A DNA stretch of 64,000 nt. Source: Nemophila menziesii (lineage: Eukaryota; Streptophyta; Magnoliopsida; Boraginales; Hydrophyllaceae). The notes beneath the pieces are model-generated. The model was not told the origin of the DNA. It did no database searches and was given only the letters and a program-made list of their open reading frames with translations. Shown here one piece after another: positions 1 through 8,095 of this stretch. The stretch lies in the NCBI GenBank assembly GCA_029959085.1, contig JARWIR010000008.1, forward strand, positions 6,076,001-6,140,000. The letters are read 5' to 3'. The translations under genes and the position numbers were made by a program. Every line of letters begins with the position of its first letter. Position 1 is the stretch's first letter.

Positions 1-79
1 AATGACATGTGTTTTATTACAATAATTAATGGTTGAAACTTGAATATTGGACCATCCAATATTGGATGATAGTCTTACC
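1..79 (+). repeat. D1 motif with palindrome
   Basis: D1 begins aatgacatgtgtttta and ends agtcttacc. It aligns with D2 (134-212) over 79 positions without gaps, with about 62 identical by my count. Other D1 copies begin near 12564, 16985, 32610, 37044, 42253, 47461 and 52669. D1 is absent where the LINE 3' deletion occurred (before U2, U5 and U12). Confidence 0.8.
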
Positions 80-133
80 CCATCTCATGTTTATGTCATG
101 TAAAAACTAATTAGAGGAACCACTACTTAATTT
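1..133. repeat. Tail of a preceding repeat unit, containing D1
   Basis: This is the 3' end of a unit that begins outside the window, so the array continues to the left. It holds motif D1 (1-79), which aligns without gaps to D2 at 134-212. The 16-bp perfect palindrome catccaatattggatg lies at 53-68. Overlapping it is a hairpin with 9-nt arms (43-51 and 55-63) and a 3-nt loop. Confidence 0.85.
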
Positions 134-212
134 AATGACATGTGTTTTATAAATATGATTGATGGTTATAAATTTAAAATTCGACCAGCCAATACAGGAG
201 GTAAGTCTTACC
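134..212 (+). repeat. D2 motif with small palindrome
   Basis: Direct repeat of D1 at a 133-bp offset. In place of the D1 palindrome it ends with ggtaagtcttacc (200-212), a 6-bp inverted repeat around one base. Other copies start at 6206, 12697, 23119, 32742, 37177, 42386, 47594, 52802 and 58859; the U4 copy is half deleted. Confidence 0.8.
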
Positions 213-449
213 GGGTCTTTAAATCCCTAAAAATGATCAATAAAATTAACTTTACTTTTGATGGACTACCTATTCCAAATGATAACCTAGCCCACCAACT
301 AGAATTTCCTTAAGAACAAAACACAAACTCATTTATTTAAGACAGAAAAATACAATATTTTAGTATAATTACTATAGAAAATTTAAAGGTACTATTGACC
401 AAAGAAATGAATACATTTAAAATAAAAAATTTATTTTTATAAATATTCC

Positions 450-548
450 AGATCTACCTTCCTCAAACGAACTTTGAATCCTTCTAGCTTCACGGTGAAT
501 TGAAGGTGCTGAATTCTTCTCTATCCTCTCTGACATCACTTCCATTGC
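450..548 (-). other. Possible exon on the minus strand, U1
   Basis: On the minus strand, TGTATACAG (acceptor-like, ending at 549) is followed by the open frame AMEVMSERIEKNSAPSIHRE, then ARRIQSSFEEG, with GAAG|GTAGAT as a possible donor. The frame stays open to TAA at 417-419. It has a balanced amino-acid mix within otherwise AT-rich sequence and recurs in every unit that includes this region. I cannot assign it to a family. Confidence 0.3.
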
Positions 549-559
549 CTGTATACATT

Positions 560-1485
560 ATAGGTATCGTTAAACACTTTATTCAGTTTTTAATATTATA
601 TGTATATCTATTATATTTCTTTTAGGAATATCCGATTAGGTTAATGTAATTTGACTAATTACCAATTAATTTTTAAGTATTTGAGTATATGTTAATTCAA
701 TTTTTGAAATTATTATAAATCTATGCAAGTTTATTTTTTTTCTTAATAATTAAAAAATAAATCTAATAAAATACTAAGAGAATAATAACTTGATAATTCT
801 CAGATGCGATTTAATTTTGAAATTTAAATATTATTTATTGATACTGTTTAAATATACTTTTGTGTTTTCTCACAGATTTATTTTAACATTGAGATTCCTA
901 TCAATAATAAATATAATTATCAACAAAACAAGGAATGAGATCGTTGATCATGATATTTCACACAACTATAAACAATTCATAATTGTTTCGTGGTAAGATC
1001 TAATTACTAAATTAAATTCGATAGGTTATGTTAGTGTTTTGTTTGAAGGGAATATGTATTACTTGATTAAAAGTTTGTCTACTTTCTTTAATTTTACTCT
1101 AATTTGGAGTAGGAATTGAAATTTTGATGGCATCCTTCTATTTTTTTGATAAATGAAAATCTCTGGGATCCTGTTCATAACGACACAATATGCACTCTAG
1201 TGCTTGTTCAATTAAACTTTCATACTCAACCCATTCCAAGATTATTTGCAGTGGCTGGCACATGATTTTATCTCTTTTTTCTTTGTTGCATATGATGAGG
1301 ACATTGACTACAAAATCTTTGTAGTTTCTCTAGTGGACAATTTCAACAACATAAAATTGATGAACTACTTTTTGTTGTTTTTATATCTAATAAAATAGAT
1401 GATATTTTAAAATGTCTACATGTCTTATTTTTATTTTAAAATATTTCTGGTTTATGAAATTATATCTGATCAAATCAACAGGTAT
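560..1485. other. AT-rich stretch without recognised gene (U1 reference)
   Basis: It separates the possible minus-strand exon from the ECT-like fragment. The segment around 1140-1270 gives a moderately coding-like minus-strand reading (ILEWVEYESLIEQALECILC) that ends in a stop; I do not assign it. Type B units lack about 430 bp at the right-hand part of this stretch. Confidence 0.5.
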
Positions 1486-1883
1486 TTACATATGTGGGCC
1501 TGAAAAAGCATAAAGTAGCTGAAAAAGGAGGTGTCTGTTTCTAACAAGAAGCAGAAAAAATCCATCCATCATAATAGGGGAAATTGGTCTCGGAATCGGA
1601 GAGTATTGACCATATCCCATTGATCCATCATATCCATGACCCGGATAAAACATTGATGAAGTATCGTTATACATTGGCTGTGAATAAAATCAAACACCAT
1701 AGGAGCGTGATACTAACCACAATAGTAAATCCCTGGGTCCTTTGGAGTATAAGCATTGTATGGGTAAGTGGCGGTAAGAAGAGATCCACTTGAATCTGAA
1801 TCAACAGCGAGATCTTTGACATTTGTAGGGGCACTTGAGATGGTTACAACAGAAGGTGGATTCAGAAGCACGGCCCTTTCATC
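1486..1883 (-). pseudogene. YTH/ECT-like N-terminal gene fragment, U1
   Basis: Read on the minus strand from about 1883 down, the frame gives VTISSAPTNVKDLAVDSDSS, then TYPYNAYTPKDPGIYY, then a TAG. After a frame shift comes MYNDTSSMFYPGHGYDGS followed by MGYGQYSPIPRPISP and DGFF. The order YYGG, MYND, GYG, Y(S)P, SP, DG resembles the Tyr/Gly/Pro-rich region ahead of the YTH domain in plant ECT m6A readers. The YTH domain itself is not found in the unit. The stop, the frameshift and the lack of neighbouring exons make it a captured, dead fragment. A CCTAAG before GATG (1883/1884) could be a splice acceptor. Family assignment is from motif memory, not a search. Confidence 0.5.
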
Positions 1884-2218
1884 CTTAGGAATAGCAGCGT
1901 GAAAATCGATTGTAAATATTAAAGTTTTAAAGAAGATTGAACACTAAACTGAGAAAAAGATAAATAATTGCTCTTAATTTACCCGATCTATCCCATTTTG
2001 TAATTCGACAACTTTCTCGACTATAAATAGTTATAAATAAATATGTTAGTTCAAGTTTAGGTGCAAGATTTGATTTTCATAGAAAATAAACATGGAAGAT
2101 CGAAAACCTAAACTCAAAATCTAACGATCTACATGTAAGAAAAATTAACAAACAAAAAAATACAAGAAATACCCAAACATTACGGTTTGTCACACAGAAT
2201 CGCGTCAACACACAGATC

Positions 2219-2365
2219 TTAATTTAGAATCCCTACTCGGTATGGTTGTTGTTCTAGAGCTTGCACGAACCATGGATCATATACTATTTGGAGTTGAGCA
2301 TTCCCTCCTGGTGGACGTTGAATTGATGGATTCTCAACTTCTTGATTAAGTGGGATTACAAGTTC
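2219..2365 (-). pseudogene. Unidentified coding-like open frame on the minus strand, U1
   Basis: A 48-codon open frame without ATG, reading VIPLNQEVENPSIQRPPGG, then NAQLQIVYDPWFVQALEQQP and YRVGILN before TAA. Upstream, one frame over, is VEVDEDENL, preceded by AACAG, a possible splice acceptor; a small indel would join them. Composition looks like real protein, unlike the surrounding AT-rich frames. Copies occur in other units (for example with Thr for Ser and His for Leu in U3, U7). I do not recognise the family. U6 has lost about 20 bp at its 3' end. Confidence 0.35.
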
Positions 2366-2970
2366 TCATCTTCATCAACTTCCACCTGTTATTACGTAAA
2401 TAGGGCATCTCCACTTTCTACCTAATATTATGTCACATAAATGCATTTATCATAAAAAAAGGGAGACATCAATATATATTCTCCTCAGTCTTTTACCCCA
2501 ATACTAAATTTTTTGTTAGACTTCAATTAGGAAGCACACCTCATCATGGTCATATGACCCTTGACTGATTTTAGCTCATCAAGTTCTTCAAGAGGCAAAT
2601 CCGGCTTGGGAAACTATCCATAAAAGAATCAAAGTTTCACCGTTTGAGGGTTTACATTGGGTAAGAGTTTCACGCTCTATCACTTCTTGTATACGATACT
2701 GGAGAACGTATATTCTACCTCTACAATTCAATGATGTTTATAATAACCTCAATGGTAGGTGGAATGGAAAATGAAAGTGCATAGAAAGTGATGAAGACTT
2801 ATGATAGTAGTGATAGAAAAATCCTACAAAAAGATTAAATCGATTTAAATTAAATCTAAGATAATCAAGCACTAGGTTACCTCTCATGGGAATTTATGTC
2901 TTAGAAATTATGGGATTTACATGCTTATATATGCAAATGATTTGTACAAGATGATACCAGTACGAGTATA

Positions 2971-3018
2971 ATACCCTAAACGTGAGGTCAGAAACATGAT
3001 AACACAAATTTTTCATGG
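2971..3018 (+). repeat. A-specific block (about 45 bp indel)
   Basis: Present in U1, U2, U4, U5, U6, U11 and U12. In U3, U7, U8, U9 and U10 it is replaced by a short gtag between gtata and atgttg (for example near 40016). It is a clean marker separating type A from B/C at this point of the unit. Confidence 0.8.
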
Positions 3019-3049
3019 ATGTTGTATTACATGAACTCTTTATATGATA

Positions 3050-5009
3050 CAAACACCTTAAAATTGAATGAGAACTGAATCTGTGTTTTTAGATTTGTTA
3101 GTCAAAACTAACATTGTTAGTTAATATTTCGTATAATGACTAATTTTTATTAGAAACTCCTTATGTTGGTTTGACTTCGTTTAATGAATTATATTTGTGG
3201 AATATTTTGTTTGTGCTCAGTTATCTGTGAATAAAATGACCAAATTGTATGAATTTAATGATAAATTTTAAATTTTTAAATTTTAAATTTTGGTGGGAAA
3301 AATCCTACCGAAAGTAGTATGTTATACGATAAGCCATGGGATTGAAGTTCAAATGCATTAACATATGTTTTATTTGGAGCATTATTAATTCACTTCAAAA
3401 CTCGAAAAATAAATGAAATCTTATGAAGAATAGAAGATTAAAACAATACAAAGCTTTAAATGACATTAACGGTTATTGTGGGATAAAGTACACTAAATGT
3501 AGTTATTTTGCAAAAATGCTTGAGATTGAAATTATGTACATTAAATTGTTACATGATCTAAATTCATAATACACATACCAAAACAAGTACACCGTGCAGT
3601 TTTGATATAAAGTCTCTCATCAATATTATCGGTTTATTCGTATACTTACCAAGCACACCATGCAGTTTTCTTCTTGTTGTAGTAAACACATACTCTGGAA
3701 CTGTTATTATGACTAAATTCTAAATTATAACAAGATGCACATGCATTCTTTGCAAAAGCGCATATGATTTTTTCACACTAGTTGATTACAAACAAGTTCA
3801 TAAAATAAATCTGTAGTACTTGAATATCCCATGTTGGGAGAAGATGTACAAACTTAAAAACTAAGGCCAATAACATGTGATTTGCAAATTGGATTCCCGG
3901 GGGTGCTCAACTTACCAGGTAATAGTATCAAAAGTTGCCTTAGTAACCAGTATACTTTTACAACGAGTATCGTAAGAATAACAATGTTATACAATTTCAT
4001 GACAAAAATCTGGTCATCTTTAAATTACAAAATTCTAGATAGTTCTTGGGGATTGAATTTATTATGATCATCATTTATAAATTCTACCAACACTGTATAT
4101 ATATTGACAATAAAAAAAATTAAACCACAACCCAAAGAAAAACTCCCGATGAATGATAAACTAACATATCGCCTATAAACAAACAAAATGGTAATAGATA
4201 AAAAATATTAAAACTAATAAAAACAATATGGTAGCGTTAAAAATTCAATTTGGTTAAAAATTACCCGCCAAACTAAAATAAGGTACTTAACCTAATATTA
4301 TAGTTTTATGAGATAAAAATATACTTAATACACTAGGAAAACGTAATTAAAGATTAAGATGTAATCCGAATATATGACATACGAAAAGAAAAGAAGCATA
4401 AACTATTAGAACATGGAATTGAGTAAAAAAAGATAAACTCCTGACTATATACTACAATTTAGGCAATAATAGGTATGATCAATAAAATATTGTTTGAGTA
4501 ATAATTGAACTGTTAATCTACAAAACAATGGTTTATTCTAACACTACATTAGTGATTATATTCATAAATCAATTATGTACAAAATTAATAACAAAGCCAG
4601 CGTGATATAATACATGAAAAAAGGAATTGAAGGATTTGATCGCTGAAGAATTTATGAATTTTTGTAGTAATCGTGTAGCTGTTGAAATTAAATTTATAAT
4701 TTAGATATAAAAAAATCACGTATAATTTAATGGAGAAAATTATATGATCAAAACTATAGTTTATTCATTACTGTAACACATGTGACAAGGAAAAATATGA
4801 AGTTCAACAATAATTATTTAGTTGAAGTTAGTTTTAACGATGATATAATAACTAGTGGAAGAGATATCAAGTTGATTTAAAGATTTTTGGATCAATATTC
4901 TGGAAAAAAAATATAAGAGAGTTATGAGTAACTTAACATCTGAATATGAGCAAATTCGTTTCCAGGTTTTAATTTCAAAATGACTATTTCTAGGTCAAAA
5001 ATATTCTAA
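3050..5009. other. AT-rich stretch without recognised gene (U1 reference)
   Basis: This stretch recurs in all units that reach it. It contains a variable AAATTTTTAAATTTT-type run (about 3266-3290) and two copies of an acaccRtgcagtttt motif 66 bp apart (3589-3603 and 3655-3669). A short frame at 3882-4067 looks accidental. I see no coding signature, RNA gene or terminal inverted repeats. Confidence 0.6.
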
Positions 5010-5077
5010 ATGATCATTTTGAATATCTTTGACTACGCCATCAAAAATAATTGTTTTGGCCTAAAATTGGTTATTTT

Positions 5078-6175
5078 ATGGAAGGGAAATTTAGAAGGTT
5101 CTCAAGGTGCTAAAATATCTTGGCATTCTATCTGCTCTAAGAAAGAAAATGGTGGATTAAATATATCAAACCTTGAAGATTTAAATAAGGTGTGTATATT
5201 GTCCATTTTTTGGAGAATGTACTCTCAAAAAGATAATTTATGGAGCTCTTGGACTAAGAATAATAATCTTAATTGAAGGTGTATATGGGGCATTGAATAA
5301 AAACAATATCATTCGTGGGTTTGGAAGCAAATGTTAAAAATCAAAGAAATTGCTTATAAATTCATAAGACATGAGGTAGAGAATGGTATGGACACATTTA
5401 TGCTACGGGATAAATGGATTTAAGGCAAAAGTATAGAAGAAACCTTGAATATTGATTTGGGTAAACAAAATATTAAGAGTAACAGAACTATTAATGATTT
5501 CTAAGGAAGAAAGAGGTGGAGACTTCCTCCTTGTATAAGTAAAGCTTTACCAATTATTCAAAATATTAAGCTAACTGAAAAGTCTGATAAAATTATCTGG
5601 GAGCATAATATTAAACAAAAGTTTTCATTTAAAAAAACCTTGTCAAGTATTAGTGAAGCCAAAGAGTATGTTCACTGGAGTAAAGTTGTTTGGGACAGGT
5701 TTTGTGTTCCAAGATGCTCGTTTATTACTTGGGTGGCTGCTCAAGATAGGCTCCCAACTAAAAATAGAATGTTAAGTTGGGGGTTACAGGTCAATCCTTT
5801 GTGTGATTTCTGTCTTAATGGTGGAGAAGATAGGGATCATTTATTCTTATCTTGTTCATTTTCACAGAGAATACTTAAGAATGTTATGAAGATTAGTGGT
5901 ATACATATTGCAGCCTCGGGTTTTTTGCCTTTAATCAAGTCTTTTCTGCTTCTTCAAAGTAAAGAACATCTAAGTATTGTAAGTTTGATATTTACTTCAT
6001 ATGTGTATTGTATATGGAGTGAACGAAATGGGAGAAATCACGGGAGTTTAATGCGCACTGAGGAGCAAATGGAAAAGGAGATAAAGATGATGATTTGCTC
6101 GAGATTACAAAGTTTTAAACTTAAGGAAAAAAGCTCAAAAGAAGTTCTAGAAAAATTAGTTAGTGGGTCTGTTTA
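5078..6175 (+). pseudogene. LINE ORF2 C-terminal remnant (RT end + zf-RVT) in L1
   Basis: The reading frame begins LWKGN, as in the end of plant LINE reverse transcriptases (LWKG...AKISWHSICSKKENGGL), and continues to the zinc-binding tail. It is broken by TGA at 5274-5276, by the ancestral stops near 5298 and at 5421-5423, and by TAA at 5502-5504. From about 5640 to the stop at 6175 the frame is open and includes the C-x2-C-x8-H-x4-C knuckle. No catalytic RT residues or endonuclease are present, so it cannot encode an active enzyme. Confidence 0.85.
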
Positions 6176-6205
6176 GTAATAGCTAGTGGGCCTCTTGTAA
6201 TTTTT
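5078..6205 (+). mobile_element. LINE copy L1, 5'-truncated, 3' end deleted
   Basis: 1,128 bp of a plant L1-type non-LTR retrotransposon, starting just after the target-site copy ttggttatttt (5067-5077). Only the end of the reverse-transcriptase region and the zinc-knuckle tail are left. The 3' end stops at cttgtaattttt and continues directly into D2 (6206), with no poly(A) and no second target-site copy. It shares two mutations with L4: a TGA at 5274-5276 and a TAA at 5502-5504. Confidence 0.88.
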
Positions 6206-7546
6206 AATGACATGTGTTTTATAAATATGATTGATGGTTATAAATTTAAAATTCGACCAGCCAATACAGGAGGTAAGTCTTACCGGGTCTTTAAATCCCT
6301 AAAAATGATCAATAAAATTAACTTTACTTTTGATGGACTACCTATTCCAAATGATAACCTAGCCCACCAACTAGTATTTCCTTAAGAACAAAACACAAAC
6401 TCATTTATTTAAGACAGAAAAATACAATATTTTAGTATAATTACTATAGAAAATTTAAAGGTACGATTGACCAAAGAAATGAATACATTTAAAATAAAAT
6501 ATTTATTTTTATAAATATTCCAGATCTACCTTCCTCAAACGAAGTTTGAATCCTTCTAGCTTCACGGTGAATTGAAGGTGCTGAATTCTTCTCTATCCTC
6601 TCTGACATCACTTCCATTGCCTGTATACATTATAGGTATCGTTAAACACTTTATTCAGTTTTAAATATTATATGTATATCCATTATATTTCTTTTAGGAA
6701 TATCCGATTAGGTTAATGTAATTTGACTAATTACCAATTAATTTTTAAGTATTTGAGTATATGTTAATTCAATTTTTGAAATTATTATAAATCTATGCAA
6801 GGTTATTTTTTTTCTTAATAATTAAAAAATAAATCTAATAAAATACTAAGAGAATAATAACTTGATAATTTAATTTTGAAATTTAAATATTATTTATTTA
6901 TAATGTTTAAATATACTTTTGTGTTTTCTCACAGATTTATTTTAACATTGAGATTCCTATCAATAATAAATATAATTATCAACAAAACAAGGAATGAGAT
7001 CGTTGATCATGATATTTCACACAACTATAAACAATTCATAATTGTTTCGTGGTAAGATCTAATTACTAAATTAAATTCGATAGGTTATGTTAGTGTTTTG
7101 TTTGAAGGGAATATGTATTACTTGATTAAAAGTTTGTCTACTTTCTTTAATTTTACTCTAATTTGGAGTAGGAATTGAAAGTTTGATGGCATCCTTCTAT
7201 TTTTTTGATAAATGAAACTCTCTGGGATCCTGTTCATAACGACACAATATGCACTCTAGTGCTTGTTCAATTAAACTTTCATACTCAACCCCTTCCAAGA
7301 TTATTTGCAGTGGCTGGCACATGATGTTATCTCTTTTTTCTTTGTTGCATATGATGAGGACATTGGCTACTAAATCTTGGTAGTTTCTCTAGTGGACAAT
7401 TTCAACAACATAAAATTGATGAACTACTTTTTGTTGTTTTTATATCTAATAAAATAGATGATATATTAAAATGTCTACATGTTTTATTTTTATTTTAAAA
7501 TATTTCTGGTTTATAAAATTATATCTGATCAAATCAACAGGTATTT

Positions 7547-7940
7547 ACATATGTGGGCCTGAAGAAGCATAAAGTAGCTGAAAAAGGAGGTGTTTGTTTC
7601 TAACAAGAAGCAGAAAAATCCATCCATCATAATAGGGGAAATTGGGCTCGGAATCGGAGAGTATTGACCATATCCCATTGATCCATCATATCCATGACCC
7701 GGATAAAACATTGATGAAGTATCGTTATACATTGGCTGTGAATAAAATCAAACACCATAGGAGCGTGATACTAACCATCATAGTAAATCCCTGGGTCCTT
7801 TGGAGTATAAGCATTGTATGGGTAAGTGGCGGTAAGAAGAGATCCACTTGAATCTGTATCAACAGCGAGATCTTTGACATTTGTAGGGGCACTTGAGATG
7901 GTTACAACAGAAGGTGGATTCAGAAGCTCGACCCTTTCAT
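7547..7940 (-). pseudogene. YTH/ECT-like fragment, U2
   Basis: Same fragment as in U1. One A is lost from the run after gcag (near 7614), which shifts the frame after the DGFF motif. SPIPSPISP is present here, where U1 has an Arg. The stop after IYY reads as TAT GAT GGT TAG rather than TAT GGT GGT TAG. Confidence 0.48.
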
Positions 7941-8041
7941 CCTTAGGAATAGCAGCGTGAAAATAGATTGTAAATATTAGAGTTTTAAAGCAGATCTGAA
8001 CACTAAACTGAGAAAAAGATAAATAATTGCTCTTAATTTAC

Positions 8042-8095
8042 CTGATCTATCCCATTTTGTAATTCGACAACTTTCTCGACTACAAATAGTTATAA
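8042..8095 (-). other. Possible upstream exon end with splice donor (ECT-like fragment, U2)
   Basis: On the minus strand the segment reads VVELQNGIDQ and is followed by CAG|GTAAAT at 8042/8041, a near-consensus plant splice donor. The next coding-like stretch starts about 100 bp further on, which is a typical plant intron length. In U1 and some other units the donor is CGG|GTAAAT. I infer that an exon-intron-exon piece was captured from genomic DNA rather than from cDNA. Confidence 0.3.

Larger units (their letters stand above)
134..6205 (+). repeat. Tandem unit U1 (type A, LINE with deleted 3' end)
   Basis: Reference copy, 6,072 bp. Order: D2 (134-212); possible minus-strand exon near 450-548; AT-rich sequence to about 1480 with nothing recognised; YTH/ECT-like fragment (minus, 1486-1883); probable intron and upstream exon remnant (about 1884-2040); unnamed minus open frame (2219-2365); AT-rich sequence without recognised genes to about 5066; LINE (5078-6205). 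The LINE runs straight into the next D2, so the 3' end of the LINE, the second target-site copy and D1 are all missing here. The A-specific block at 2971-3018 is present. Confidence 0.9.

Noticed and set aside
790..996. Short open frame of 68 codons recurring in most units
   Set aside because: Composition follows the AT-rich DNA (Ile, Phe, Leu, Asn), no known motif, and U2 destroys it with a 13-bp loss; conservation is explained by recent copying of the unit.
1584..1793. Plus-strand open frame of 69 codons recurring in all units
   Set aside because: It is the shadow of the minus-strand ECT-like fragment, whose minus-strand reading has recognisable motifs.
3298..3320. Possible stem ggtggg...cctacc
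   Set aside because: Only a 6-bp imperfect stem in AT-rich DNA; insufficient for an RNA gene or terminator.
3882..4067. Open frame of 61 codons recurring in A-type units
   Set aside because: No family resemblance, and B/C units lose the frame by substitutions; likely chance.
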